Source of the DNA: Atriophallophorus winterbourni
Taxonomy: Eukaryota; Platyhelminthes; Trematoda; Plagiorchiida; Microphallidae
Assembly (NCBI GenBank): GCA_013407085.1
Contig: JACCGJ010020547.1
Coordinates: forward strand, 1-64,000
Reading direction: 5' to 3'
DNA: 64,000 bases
In this document: one piece after another, positions 30,888 through 42,535 of the stretch
Layout: each line of letters begins with the position of its first letter
Numbering within the stretch: position 1 is the first letter of the stretch
Notes under the pieces: model-generated
The model's database searches: none
Seen by the model: the letters and a program-made list of their open reading frames with translations, nothing else
What the model was told of the DNA's origin: nothing
Translations under genes and position numbers: made by a program

Positions 30888-31620
30888 TTAAATGCTCCAT
30901 CTAGGTCGTTTAATCTACTACCTGGTGCTCCTGCACTAGATGAGTTGCCCTTAAATGAAGCCGAGGTGTATGAATCACTTATTATGTTCGCGTCAACAGA
31001 GCTGAGGTACCAGATTGTATCCACTCAATTATGCTAAAACGTCTTTCCCTAGTCCATACAGAAACTTTATGCAAGCTCTTCAATTCTGCTTGAACCTGGT
31101 AATGGTTCCTAGTAACTGAAAAGAAGCCATTATAGTACCTTATACACAAGGATGGTTGCAGGTTAACTCTTGGTAACTATAGACCTGTCAGCCTGACTAG
31201 CATCGTCTCGAGAGTATTGGAAAAACACCTGCGTGACAATATCAGTCAGCATCTTTGTCGGCATTCTCTACATAGTGTAACCCAACATGGGTTAATTAGG
31301 GGTTGATGTTGCCTGACTAACCTTTTAGTTTTCTCAATACTGCCACTAAAATGCTGCATGCTACTGTGCGGTCGCATTTTTTGCTCTGACACTTCTGCTC
31401 ATATCTTCGCCGAATCTGCTTGGATTTCTCTCATTCCAAGAATTCTGTGCTACTTTCGGTCATATCTATCGGAATTTATTTCTTTTGCACTTGGCAACCG
31501 ATTAACATCAAAGTTGTCATATGGTCGTAAATATCACAGTTTGCTCATGCGCGCAAACGGTTTCAAATCGTTAACTATTCTACGGTTTTTGCTTTCATTG
31601 CAAAGATCGCGTTGAGCTAC
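30888..31620 (+). pseudogene. CR1-like reverse transcriptase remnant
   Basis: Plus-strand frames give LNEAEVYESLIMF, then a CIHSIMLKRLS-like block, LGNYRPVSLTSIVSRVLEK (reverse-transcriptase entry block) and SVTQHGLIRG. A degraded YLSEFISFALGNRLTS piece follows in the frame 31358-31615. Stops and frameshifts abound. It may belong to a different copy than the ORF1 that follows at once. Confidence 0.65.
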
Positions 31621-31625
31621 CGTGT

Positions 31626-33140
31626 GTGGTTAACGAGTTAAAGTGGATTATTTGCAAAATGACGAGATCACGAGTTCGAAAGCAATCACATCGATCTGCC
31701 GACCAAACGACCATCACCCAGCCGTACAACCCACTTCAGGCTACTAACACGTTTGATCGCATCACAAGATCCAACATACAGAAAATAAAATCGATCGATC
31801 AAACTGTGACAGCGACATGTAACCAACTTGACCTCATTGCCAAGTGCCTGGTCCAGGCGAACGCAACAATGGTCACAGCCGGCCCAGCTGATAGGACGAC
31901 TCTCGACACGCAGAATTGTCCCGAAGTCACTTGCAAATCATGTGAAAAACCGGTGACTCCCATGGCGCGTAAAGTAACAACGTGTTTTCTGTGTATGGGT
32001 AAAATCCATGGTAAATGTGACAGTAATTTAGCCCTTGATTCGATAGCATTATTAATATTGAAGTGGTTCCAGGTGCCTGCTATATCTTTGTTCGTTGCAG
32101 ATCTAAATCTTTCCACGATGTCGATACTTTTGAAGAATAATTAGAAAATAAAATGGCCGGTTTGGAGTTGGGCCTCCGACGTGTGGAAGAAATATTGATG
32201 AATCATGTGAGTACGCAAGTGATCAATGATGTAAACCATCATATCAATACATCGATTGAAGGAATCTGATACTGAGGCTATTCGTGTGCCAAAAAAGAAA
32301 AAACAGTGTTAATCCAGTTTTGGAATCAGTTAAAACGAGCACGGAATTGAGAAATTCTTACCGAAATATGCTGTTAAGATCGACCTCAGCTGTATACTCC
32401 ACAACTGTTGTACCCGACTCACAAAGTCAAGCCCCAAATGTTTTAAATTTTAAAACATCTGTCTTTCTGATACGCAAAAATAACACACGTTGAACGTGAT
32501 ATGTACGAATGTCAGCAAGTCCCAAGAAAGCCTGTTTGATAGCAAACAGAAACACGATGTCAAGAAATGGTCTGAACTTTACCACCTAATGCAAATTGAA
32601 CATGTAATCACAGAAAAAAGTGATTTGTCTAACTCGCCAATAAACTTCAGTTCATATTGGTCAACCTCGCTTGCTCAAGGTAACACTGGAATGCGAGTCT
32701 GATATTGAGAACGTATTGCTGAATGCTTACCTACTCAAGTCAGATTCCGACTCCAACTGCCGCATATATCCCGATGTACCATGGTGGGAAAGGAAGGGCA
32801 GCTTGAAAGCCAGGGAACAAACGGTATCTCGAAATATACTTCTACTTGGTGTACCAGAAAATACTTCTAGAGCATCGAATCAGGAAACCGTAGAGCAAGA
32901 CGTCAAGCAATGGCGCTACATTGCGTGTCCTCTAGATATTTCTGATGCCGTTGTTGTGGACACTTTTCGAGTTCCTTTTTCACCAAAATATAAAGGGGAT
33001 GGACCGAAACCACTAAAGATTACGTTCTTGACCAGCGCTATGGCCGAAATAGTAAGGTTGGAATGGGAAAAAGGAAAACGAACACTACCCAAGGATGTTA
33101 GACTTAGCCCACCCAAACCCAATGCAATTAGTTAAACACT
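31626..33140 (+). pseudogene. CR1-like LINE ORF1 (PHD-like finger and RNA-binding domain)
   Basis: The first frame (31626-32144) has a cysteine/histidine-rich block, CKSCEKPV then CFLCMGKIHGKC, resembling the PHD-type finger found in many CR1 ORF1 proteins. The last frame (32671-33135) has RNILLLGVPEN, VVDTFRVPFSP and KPLKITFLTSAMAEIVR then LPKDVRLSP, resembling the RNA-binding domain of LINE ORF1p, an RNA chaperone that coats the element's RNA. The middle is broken by stops. ORF2 follows. Confidence 0.7.
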
Positions 33141-33399
33141 CTCCTGTCTGGAGACAGCGGATAGCAGCGTTTCCATCCAATTGAAAAAAATAAAAAAATC
33201 TTAAAACGTCGTAGGTCCGGCTCAAATCGAGTCGGACTGAGCAATTCACTCCGAAAACTAATTGTATATTCAAGCGGTCGGCGACCAGTACGAAGCACTG
33301 ATGTTTTACCATCTCAGACACTGACTATTCAGAGGGATCCGGCACTACACTGTTTAACGCCTTATCACATATCACATGATTCATCACTGCTTATTAAGT

Positions 33400-34012
33400 C
33401 CGACTCCAGAGAAGCCGGACCAATATCTTCAGTTTACACCCCGTCATTACTCACGAAAATACGTGCATCTATACAAACGCAAACAGCCTTTACAACAAAT
33501 CAATCGAATTGTCCTAGATTTATAATGAAACGGCGTTAGATATAGTTGCAATAACTGAAACGTGGTTCAATGTTTCATTATCTGATAATGAACTCTCTTT
33601 GCCCAGCATGTCTTTGTTTCGGCGTGACCGTTCAGGCGATGGCAGAGGAGCAGCACTCCACTTCAAGCAATCGTTTATCTGTAGAGCTATGAACGCCCAG
33701 ACCCTTGATAATACTGACACACTTTGGTGCACCCTGACTCTGACTTCAGAAGACCAATGCATTATTAGAGTAATCTATCGTTCTCCAACAGCAACTCTCG
33801 ACCTAAACAACAAACTGATTGATGTTTTGCGCTATGTATCAACGCGGTACAATACACAAATATTGATAACGAGGGATTTCAACTTTCCCCAGCTCTATAG
33901 CCGGAATGATCATCCATCAGAGACACTTGAAAATGAACTTCGAGCCGTTTTGGATTACGCACCCCTTTATAACAACGTTTTTGGATTCAGTCGTATGAGG
34001 GGATCTACCATT
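33400..34012 (+). pseudogene. CR1-like LINE ORF2, endonuclease part
   Basis: The frame 33599-34012 covers FRRDRSGDGRGAALHFKQS, RVIYRSPTAT, ILITRDFNFP (the normal GDFN block with G changed to R) and ETLENELRAVLDYAPLYN. A degraded AVTETWF-type block lies near 33,540-33,560 in another frame. This is an AP-type endonuclease. It is cut off at 34,012 by the left LTR of an inserted element. Confidence 0.7.
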
Positions 34013-34623
34013 TGCAAGAGACATGTTAAGTGGTATGTAGCTTTGAAATTCTTCTTTTTCCTTTCTACTTTCGTCTTTTATAAAATATTTATTTTTCTGA
34101 CTTGAATTTGGTTTTGTTTATTATTTCTTTATAATTAAGATGTTAAACCTTGCTTTTTGTATGTGCAAGGGATGGGGATGTGAGCACCACAATACTTTGC
34201 TTTTTGTAATTGTCTTATTGGAAATCTTCTTTTCACATATTTGGTGAACCTTTTGTTTTAATTCATTGTTTATGCCATTCTCGGTCATTGTTGTTGAATT
34301 TGGTTGCATTTTGGGCACTTGGATTTTGACACCAATTTGGGTGTCTAGTATTTGATAGACATTTTTGACGGTAATTTTATCCCTTGTTATTTATAATTTG
34401 GCAGTCTATCTTGTCAGCATTGGCTGAATTTATTGTTGTCATTTGGAACATTCGAGCATTTTTGGCTCACATCATTTGTACAACCCGGTACAGTTGAGGT
34501 TTGTCCATTGTTGTTGTTTATTAATCTTGTTAATAGAACCGTATTAAACTCGAATCATTATTTCGAATTGTCGAAATAAGAAACGGGTGGTTTAGGCGTT
34601 GACCAACGACTTTAGTCGATACA
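34013..34623 (+). repeat. LTR-1 left LTR
   Basis: About 610 bp, aligned over its length with 36,219-36,781 except for an extra block near 34,155-34,205 (ATGTGCAAGGGATGGGGATG and following). It ends at TACA, next to the primer-binding region. Confidence 0.8.
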
Positions 34624-34987
34624 GTTCTCAACTCTGTTTGTTCCATTTGGAGAAACAGACATTTGAATTGGTTGATTGGAGACGGTCAATTTGGATCGCC
34701 TGTCTATTTGAACGAGGATCAACTTGGATCTTCGTACCGCTATTCTGTTCTGTTTTCATCTGGTATTTCTCTCGGAGAAAATACTATTTGGTTCCTGCAA
34801 TCAACGACTCACGTCCCAACTTCGTCTTCAGAATTGCGTCTCAAAATGAATTTGTGCGGATTCGAACATTGGACCTCGATTCTTTTCAAGATTTTTGTTG
34901 AACACCTGCTGACGTTCATTTTATTTGTTTTAAAATCATTATTGTACATCTATGATGCCTGAACGCTTAGCAAGGTAAGAGGGTGGT

Positions 34988-35911
34988 TTGGTTGGGTCCC
35001 TAAAAAATGGTCACAATGGTGCGGACGATTTTGACTCTACATCAGTTGGTAGACATGTACTCGACTGTAACTGTGCACCTTCTAAAACGGAACTTGAAAT
35101 GGAAAAGGATTTAGCGATTGCTAATGCTAAAATCTCTAAATTAACTCATTGCACCTGTCATAGACGAACATCAGACCTAGCTTGTCTTGTGGCCCACTCA
35201 GTTTTAGAAGTGTTATTTGAAGAGGCTCGACGATTGATTGGCCAGTCAGAAGGCTTCGCGATTCTCACTTCCTTAATACATAAATGTCAAGTTGTCGTCA
35301 ATCTATTTGAGTGCCAGGCGGTTTTGAACGCAAGTACCACTTTGGAGTATATTGTGCATATTTTACCTGCTGCGTTCCAGCAACAGTGTGCTGATTTAAA
35401 GGACGCGATATCCTGTGAAGGATTAGACGTTACGTTTCAGCAACTCACAAAATTTGTGTTACGTCTAGCGCGTATTGATTGGAGCAGATTTGGTCAGGTG
35501 TGCAAAGGTTGCATAAGTGATTCCATAGCAAGGTCTGTTAGCCTCGTTGATTTTCAAGAAATGGCTTCTGTTGATGTAAAGTTAAAGGATGTTGACGTTT
35601 GTGTTGTCGGTTGTTCTCGGGAAGCTGAGTTACTTGACACTGAATTAGCTCAGTCGGATTTTGTGACTGAATTTCCCGACAATAATTCGGATAAGATGGA
35701 GAGCACGAATGGCTCACCTAACACCAAACCAGCCCAAATGAAAAGTAGGCCTGGTTCATATGACACTGAATCAGCCTCAATTGGGGCGACAGATGGTCAG
35801 CATGACAATCCGTATGATTGGCGTAAACCGTTCGGTTGTATACCTGATGAACCCTTTATGTTTCGAAACCCGGATAGAATAATATTTTGTAGATTAGACT
35901 TGTTTAGATGA
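34988..35911 (+). CDS. LTR-1 gag-like protein
   Basis: An intact 307-codon frame starting MVGSLKNGHNGADD. I recognise no domain outright, but YIVHILPAAFQQQCADLKDA followed by VTFQQLTKFVLRLAR resembles the C-terminal part of the BEL/Pao gag (compare QRLPKPLQIKWAEVAE and FEDLMALVERRVA in the element at 44,753). A short acidic, Ser/Asn-rich tail follows. There is no zinc knuckle. The open frame, in an element otherwise lacking enzymes, suggests gag was kept while pol was lost. The assignment is an inference from position between LTRs and weak similarity. Confidence 0.55.
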   Translation: MVGSLKNGHNGADDFDSTSVGRHVLDCNCAPSKTELEMEKDLAIANAKISKLTHCTCHRRTSDLACLVAHSVLEVLFEEARRLIGQSEGFAILTSLIHKCQVVVNLFECQAVLNASTTLEYIVHILPAAFQQQCADLKDAISCEGLDVTFQQLTKFVLRLARIDWSRFGQVCKGCISDSIARSVSLVDFQEMASVDVKLKDVDVCVVGCSREAELLDTELAQSDFVTEFPDNNSDKMESTNGSPNTKPAQMKSRPGSYDTESASIGATDGQHDNPYDWRKPFGCIPDEPFMFRNPDRIIFCRLDLFR

Positions 35912-36218
35912 CGCGAAATGTGGCTTTTTGAGGATGCAATACACAAGGCTCGTTCGGGTGGGATATCATGCATGATCTTATTGTAGGGGAATGTTGCAAA
36001 ACCGGAGGACGTGGTGGGTCTTTGTCTAGCAAACGTTTTTCCTATGAAAAGCCACGTGTCCAGTGATGGTGATGCGACGTGGCGTGTGTGACTTGCCACT
36101 AAATAAAGTCAGTTGCTTTATACTATTGTCCTTTCGTTTGCTTTACGAATTGTAGGATGCAGACACTTCAGCTAAGTTAATTACACATTTTCACTCCATG
36201 GAAGAATTTGGCGGGAGG

Positions 36219-36781
36219 TGTAAGAGACCTGTTAAGTGCTATGTAGCTCTGAAATTCATTTTTTTCTTTCTACTTTCTACTTTTATAAAATACTGATTTT
36301 TGTGACTTGAATTTGTTTTTGTTTATTATTTCTTTATAATTAATATGTTAAACCTTGCTTTTTGTAATTGTCTTATTGGAAATCTTCTTTTCAAATATTC
36401 GGTGAACCTTTTGTTTTAATTCATTGTATATGCCATTGTCGGTCATTGTTGTTGAATTTGGTTACATCTTGGGCACTTGGATTTTGACACCAATTTGGGT
36501 GTCTAGTATTTGATAGACATTTTTGACGGTAATTTTATCCCTTGTTATTTATAATTTGGCAGTCTATCTTGTCAGCATTGGCTGAATTTATTGTTGGCAT
36601 TTGGAACATTCGAGCATTTTTGGCTCACATCATTTGTACAACCCGGTACAGTTGAGGTTTGTCCATTGTTGTTGTCCATCAATCTTGTTAATAGAACCGT
36701 ATTAAACTCGAATCATTGTTTTGAATTGTCGAAATAAGAAACGGGTGGTTTACGCGGTAACCAACGACTTTAGTCGCTACA
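36219..36781 (+). repeat. LTR-1 right LTR
   Basis: 563 bp, beginning TGTAAGAGACC directly after the purine tract and ending GCTACA. Confidence 0.8.
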
Positions 36782-37720
36782 TCAGCCGTCTGAGTTCGTG
36801 TGGACGGTCTATTATTGAAGAACTTCGATGTCACTAGCGGAGTTCCACAAGACTCAGTGCTTGGACCAATACTGTTTCTAGTCTATATGAACGATATACC
36901 AATATTAAATGATAGTAAGATGGTTTTGTTCGCTGACGATATAAAAGTATGGAGGCAAATCAGAAATGCTGACGATTGTATTCGGCTGCAAAACGATTTG
37001 AGTAATTTGTTCAACTGATCCTCCAAAGATAAATTGTCTTTGAATATGCAAAAGTAGGAGATGATTCAGATCAGTCGTGACCTTGGCTTTTCCTATCGAT
37101 ACAAGCTCGGCCACATAAACCTGAAGAAGAAAAGGACCTCGGTGTCTGAATTCGCGGTAGTTTAAAAAATGGTCTACAATGCGAAACCGTTTACAAAAGC
37201 GCGTCTTGGCTGCCCTGCATGTTACGGCAGATGTTTGAACGTTTTCCCCGGGGTGTTTTCCTCTCATGATGATTACACATATACACCCGGTTCTAGATTA
37301 TGCAGCACAAGCCTGGACAACATGGCTAAAAAATCCTTAATTATGGATCGCATATACCGAGGAGCTTCGAAACGTGTCATTGGACTCGAAAATATGCCAT
37401 TCGACTGGCGACTAAGAAGACTGGAGATGAGGACAAATGCACAAATGAGAATGCGAGGTGATCTCATCCTTGCATACAGAATACTCACTACGGTTTCCAA
37501 ACCCCTGGATATATTATTTCACCTTCAAACTCTCAGCAACAGCCATGGCCATTGTTGCAAGTTGGAGATACCACATTCCAAACGGAACTGCCGCAGGTAT
37601 TTTTATTCGGTACATGTGTGCTTTGTTTGAAATTCCCTACATTCCGATTTGGTAAGCTTAAACAGTTTATGTGTATTCAAAGCAAAACTTGACGATTATA
37701 TGAGAAATAATCCGAATTTC
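36782..37720 (+). pseudogene. CR1-like reverse transcriptase, motif B to C terminus
   Basis: The frame 36800-37018 has FDVTSGVPQDSVLGPILFLV (motif B; usual QG changed to QD) and VLFADDIKVWRQI (motif C FADD intact). The frame 37169-37630 has a MAKKSLIMDRIYRGASKRV block and FDWRLRRLEMRTN, RMRGDLILAYRIL, then the IPHSKRNCRRYFYSV tail. Stops and a frameshift separate them. It continues the LINE interrupted by LTR-1, or a second copy of that family, because a part between endonuclease and motif B is missing. Confidence 0.75.
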
Positions 37721-37859
37721 GCCTCAAACTATTGATAAACTATCATCGTACCACTGATTTTGATTTTATTTATACATATATATACATTTGTACCTATAGT
37801 TCCACTTTCTGATTATTGTAAAGTTAATTGCTTTTTCAACCATAAATCTTGAATCTCCA

Positions 37860-38140
37860 ACGAGATTTCAGCAAGGATTCGATTCCGTACATCAACGCCT
37901 TCTAAAGATTAAGCTAGTAGAAAAGGCATACGGGGTAATCTACTTGCTCGGATAAAAGCCTTCCTTACAGGTAGGACATTCAAAGTTCGTGTAGGATCTA
38001 CGCTGTTGAACCACACCTGCGTCATTAATGGGGTACACCAAGATTCGGTTCCTCGTCCTCTTCTACTCCTAAAAATTTATTGATGACTTTTCGTCTGCAT
38101 TGAACGCGGTCGGTTTGAAACTCGGCAAGTTTTTTCCTCT
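37860..38140 (+). pseudogene. CR1-like reverse transcriptase fragment
   Basis: A degraded motif-A to motif-B stretch: FQQGFDSVHQRLLKIKLVEK, then a frame shift into a piece matching the VINGVHQDSVPRPLL-type motif B. It is only a few hundred bases long. Confidence 0.55.
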
Positions 38141-38151
38141 CACTATCCTAT

Positions 38152-39396
38152 ATGGTATATATTTATCGATACCTGCATACGCTGAACATGATCCTCTCTA
38201 AATACTCGAAATCATCTCGAAACGCACAACGTGTCACGCCACGATTGAACAAATGTTCAGTCGTTTTAGACTCTAGTATGTCTATTATGTTATCAAAATT
38301 ACACAATTTGGAGACTAAGGTTGAAACCATGGTAGATAAAATCAGCAATGTATCGCGCCTTTCTACATTACTAGAACCTTTAGCTATCCTTTTCGACCCC
38401 AACTATAATGTTGACTCCGATCTGCTTCAGCGCACAGGACGCTTCGTAGAGTCTCTAACCTCGGAAATTGAGCAACGGAGAATCAGAGCTAAGAACATAA
38501 TACTTTTGAATATAGCTGATAAATACCCGTTGGATGAACTCAAACGGTCAATTCTCTCTCATCACGGCATTCCGGCTGAATCAGCGACACCCACCAGGCT
38601 TCGCAAATCATCAATTGCTAGACGCACTACAATCCTTATCAAATTTAATAACGAAGATTATGCTTCTCGCATCTTAGAAAACTAGCGCGTTCTGGCTTCT
38701 CTTCAACGATTCTCGAATGTGTTGCTTAAACGTGACAACACACCTCTACAACGTAAGTTCACCCGCAAAATTACCAAGCAGGTGACGGAAAGCACTCAAT
38801 CCCCATGTTGTAGCAACAAGACTTCTTTCCTGGCTGACATAAGTGTATTAACTGTAAATGTAACTACAAGCTTAGACGCCGGACCACCTGCTGCACCCCA
38901 GGTAATCGTTGATACACAAACTGTCCCTCACCCGATTATTAAGGCTAATAAAAAAGGTAAACTCCCAACATTTAGAGCAATAGCTCCTCTTCTCAACCAA
39001 CCGCCAATTATTAGGCCTTATATGAATGACTTTAAAAAAAGTAATTCTATTTATTCTAGAAAAACGTTTCATCAATTACCTATGCACGCTCCCATCTTCA
39101 ATTATTATGGTCCTTCACCTTACATTCCTCTTAATTCTGCATCGTGGTCCTACCCTCACTCCGAACAGCATGGTGAAAAGCCACAAAACCTTCGACTAAA
39201 TAGTAACTTTAACTTTCCTCATATTTATCCCAACCACCAAACTTTTAAGCCACCACAAACAAACACCCATAGAATTTCCACTTGGCCACACCCTGCTCCA
39301 CAAATATATCCATCATACGCCCCCACCCAGTTTTACCCAGACTATTTCCAACCTTCAAATTTTCCCCTTGTGTGTCCACCCATCTACAGGATGTAG
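38152..39396 (+). pseudogene. CR1-like ORF1 with one in-frame TAG
   Basis: 38,152-38,682 and 38,686-39,396 are the same frame, separated only by a TAG at 38,683-38,685. The first part has a coiled-coil-like stretch (MLSKLHNLETKVETMVDKI, residues about 44-62) and an RNA-binding-like block (RIRAKNIILLNIADKYPLDE, then ARRTTILIKFNNEDYASRI). The second part is strikingly rich in Pro, Tyr, His and Asn (PNHQTFKPPQTNTHR, HPAPQIYPSYAPTQF). ORF1 proteins of CR1-like elements bind the element's RNA. A Pro/Tyr-rich tail suggests a disordered, condensation-prone region (inference). Confidence 0.7.
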
Positions 39397-39399
39397 CAC

Positions 39400-40300
39400 A
39401 ACATAGTTTCAAATCTCCGGCCCCTATCATTAATACCTCTCTTTGTACTTCCCCTATCCGCATCCTTCTATTTAACGCGAGATCCATTACTTCTAAAATG
39501 TCCGATCTTCAATTCTTCCTATCTGCTAACCCGACTGATGTAGTCTGAATCACTGAAACTTGGACGACTGATGAAGATGCAGACGCTCTCCTTTTCCTAC
39601 CAAATTATAATATTTTTCGTAAAAATCGGTGCTCTACTCGTGGTGGTGGTTGCATCATATATATTACCAAGGATAACCCGGCCAAACTTTATTCTTCTTC
39701 TACACTGGATGATATTGATGATTCGATATGAATCGATATACCTTCACTGGACGCCCTTTTTGGCTGTATTTACAATCCACCTCCTCCATCTCCACATAAT
39801 CTTGATAAGATGGAAAATGCTTTTATTAAAGTTTCTCTGACCCCTCATAAAAATAAACTTATAGCTGGTGATTTTAACATGCCTTATACATGCTGGAATT
39901 CCCCCAACAATCTAGAAAATGCTCTTTTTTATCCGAAGCAATCAGAGTACTAGGTTACACTCAAGCAGTAGATAAACCTACAAGACAATCAAGCTTTCTA
40001 GACCTTATTTTTACATTGGGTCCTAATCCTAGTAATGTGCAAGTCATAACACCCGTTCTTGGTTGTGACCATAAAATGGTTACGTGCCAACTTCATCTTT
40101 ATGAAATACGGACATCCATCAGCACAGATAATGACTGTCTTTATATTAATCGGATAAAGTTTTCGACTCCAATTAGAAACTCTGATTGGACTGACTTCTT
40201 TATATCTCCAGATTTTAATCTTATCTCTTCCATATTTCATAAAAATTTCTCTAGATGTCTGGTAACTGCATCAACTCATCGAAAGACTTAACCTATTAAA
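39400..40300 (+). pseudogene. CR1-like ORF2, endonuclease domain with TGA stops
   Basis: In one frame: IRILLFNARSITSKMSDL, PTDVV-stop-ITETWTTDEDA, GGGCIIYITKDN, a second TGA, then LFGCIYNPPPPSP and KLIAGDFNMPYTCW. Both TGA codons sit where tryptophan is usual or possible, as expected from TGG to TGA transitions. Near 39,925, at a run of T, the frame shifts to SEAIRVLGYTQAVDKPTR, SSFLDLIFT and VLGCDHKMVTCQL. Catalytic Asn, Glu, Asp/Asn and Asp/His blocks of the AP-endonuclease can all be located. Confidence 0.75.
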
Positions 40301-40449
40301 CTTGATAAAATAAAACTTCTTGAAAAAAGATAGCCCGTCTTTCTGCTTTTGTAAACCACACACCAGACTTTTATTCATTTTTAAGTCTCAAGGAACTTCT
40401 TAGCTTTTTTGCAGCAACCAAATTACAGCTCATCGATAATCAAGAAAAA

Positions 40450-42255
40450 ATGGCCTTGAAGACCAAGTCTTTGAACAGTCTAACGGGATCTCGATATAAT
40501 ATAAGTAAACATGAAATTTCTACACTTGTGTTCAACCATGATGATAAGGAATCATCTACATCAGACTCTTCAGCAATAAGTAAGCTTTTTCTGAACTATT
40601 TTAGTCAGTCATTCAATACCAGTGTATACCCTGTACTCCCAAATCAAAATATTAATTCAATGTGTATGGATTCCATCTCCTTTAGTTTACAAGAAGTTAG
40701 CGCAATGTGTCGGCAAAGCAAAGCTTCTTACAAGCCTGATAATGTGGGCTTTGTTCCAGCAATCTTGCAACTAAATACGGATGATATACCTTTAATTTTA
40801 TTAAACCTGTTTAATCTTTCTGTTAAATCTGGTATATTCCCCCTCGAATGGAAACATTCTGTCATTATACCTCGGTTTAAAACAGGGAATTCGCACATCA
40901 TCACTAATTATCGCCCAATTAATCACACACCTTTTCTCTCTAGGCTATTCGAAAAGTTGATCAAGAACGCACTAATAGCTTACTTAGGCCCAAACGCTTT
41001 CTCTCCATTCCAACATGGCTTTTTAAATCAAAAGTCTTGCATTACCTGTCAGCTGGAATATTTGGACCATATAACGGCCTCCATAGATCATGGATTAGCT
41101 GTACTGACAGTTTTCTTAGACATTACCAAAGCATTTGATAAGGTTCCTCATTCTCTTCTTCTTCGAAAATTATCATCACTTGGTATTTCCGGATCCCTAT
41201 TTAATTGGTTCTGTTCATATCTTTCTGATCGTACCTTCTCCGTTTCCGTTAATGGCATATCCTCTGAAACACAACCTATACCAAGTGGAGTCATTCAGGG
41301 TAGCGTACTAGGTCCCCTCCTTTTTCTTATATATATTAATGATGTGCAAGATTTCGTAAAAAACTCAAAGCTTTTTATCTTTGCGGATGATATTAAACTT
41401 GTTTTAGCTTTTCCAGCCATAGAGGTATCACAGGCTATAGACTCTCTCAACGACGATCTTTCAACCCTTTCAAGTTGGGGCTCACAATGGGGTTTAGAAT
41501 TTTCAGCTCTGAAGACGCAATTCATGGGTATACGCTGCTCAATACCCCCCGGTAGTATTATTCTCAACAATACACCACTCGCACCTTCTAACGAAATCAA
41601 AGACTTAGGATTTAGGTATTCTTCATCTCTTAATTTCAACGAACAAGTAAGATTTCTCATAGCAAGAGCTAGACAGAATTTTGGTTTGATCAATCAAAAA
41701 TTCCTCCTTCGTGAAAGTAGACTAAGTCTATATAAAATGAAAGTATTACCGCTTCTTGACTACTGTAATATAGCCTACTCTCACATTGCTAGGCGTGACT
41801 GTATACTCTTAGAAAGCCTTCAACGTAGAATTAGCAAAATCATGTTGGGCTACTCTAATCCTTCATCTTATAAAGTACGATGCAGTCTACTAGACATTGA
41901 CCCGCTATGGTTACTTAGAATTCGCCTTAATCTTTTTCTTTTCTTCCGAATCATCACAGAGCACCAAGTTAAGATTAGGTCCACAATGCGCTTCCAAGAT
42001 TGTAATCGTTATGTACGACGTAACCGAATGAGGCTATTACATATTACCCTTACTCGCACTAAAATTCGACAAAACTTCTTTTTAATTAGGTATGCACATC
42101 TTTGGAATTCTCTTCCACTCCATTTTCGCATGTGCACATCTACAGGTAAATTTAAAACACTTGTAGATTCTCATACTGCTCCATCGCTATGCACAATTCT
42201 CAAAATAAACACTTCTATAGACAATATATTTTGTCATGGTATTCCTGGTTATTGA
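40450..42255 (+). CDS. CR1-like ORF2, reverse transcriptase domain
   Basis: An uninterrupted 601-codon frame. Landmarks: SKASYKPDNVGFVPAILQL (about residue 95), SVIIPRFKTGNSHIITNYRP (about 140), HGFLNQKSCITCQLEYLD, motif A VFLDITKAFDKVPH (about 225), motif B IPSGVIQGSVLGPLLFLIYI (about 280), motif C LFIFADDIKL (about 312), then the thumb and the terminal RQNFFLIRYAHLWNSLPLHF block. All three catalytic aspartates are present. The true ORF2 starts upstream at the endonuclease; the methionine here is only the first after a stop. The residue after the FRP-like block is N rather than the usual VS (RPINHTP). Confidence 0.9.
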   Translation: MALKTKSLNSLTGSRYNISKHEISTLVFNHDDKESSTSDSSAISKLFLNYFSQSFNTSVYPVLPNQNINSMCMDSISFSLQEVSAMCRQSKASYKPDNVGFVPAILQLNTDDIPLILLNLFNLSVKSGIFPLEWKHSVIIPRFKTGNSHIITNYRPINHTPFLSRLFEKLIKNALIAYLGPNAFSPFQHGFLNQKSCITCQLEYLDHITASIDHGLAVLTVFLDITKAFDKVPHSLLLRKLSSLGISGSLFNWFCSYLSDRTFSVSVNGISSETQPIPSGVIQGSVLGPLLFLIYINDVQDFVKNSKLFIFADDIKLVLAFPAIEVSQAIDSLNDDLSTLSSWGSQWGLEFSALKTQFMGIRCSIPPGSIILNNTPLAPSNEIKDLGFRYSSSLNFNEQVRFLIARARQNFGLINQKFLLRESRLSLYKMKVLPLLDYCNIAYSHIARRDCILLESLQRRISKIMLGYSNPSSYKVRCSLLDIDPLWLLRIRLNLFLFFRIITEHQVKIRSTMRFQDCNRYVRRNRMRLLHITLTRTKIRQNFFLIRYAHLWNSLPLHFRMCTSTGKFKTLVDSHTAPSLCTILKINTSIDNIFCHGIPGY

Positions 42256-42416
42256 ACCAATTGTAAGTATTTTGTACATTAGCACACGCATAGAACAGTT
42301 CATAGTGTACAAAATACATTGTTTCATTAAGTGTCAGGTTACCTAAGGTCTATGTATGTTGCATCAAAACCTGGGACTCGTAGTATATGTATCTATACTT
42401 ATTGTATCTCTATTGT

Positions 42417-42535
42417 ATCTGTCTAGGCCTGGGCAACCTTGATAGTATCTCAGCCCACGTGCAGTCTATGACTGTGCTGCACTTTGCCCGGATCAGGCTT
42501 GTGCTTCCACTTCACTTCACTTCACTAGGCTTATT
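42417..42535 (+). mobile_element. SINE-1 copy in the CR1 3' UTR
   Basis: 5'-truncated copy from TCTGTCTAGGCCTGGGCAAC to GATCAGGCTTGTGCTTCCAC, ending in a different tandem tail, CACTT repeats. Confidence 0.8.

Larger units (their letters stand above)
34013..36781 (+). mobile_element. LTR-1 retrotransposon, gag-only (non-autonomous BEL/Pao-like)
   Basis: Two direct repeats, 34,013-34,612/34,623 and 36,219-36,781, start TG(C/T)AAGAGAC and end TACA. The right one follows a purine tract (GGCGGGAGG) as a polypurine primer should. The internal 1.6 kb has a leader starting GTTCTCAACTC and one gag-like frame; no protease, polymerase or integrase is present. The left LTR has a 54-bp insertion. Flanks (CCATT and TCAGC) do not match, so the ends may come from recombination between copies or the site was deleted. 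Confidence 0.8.
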
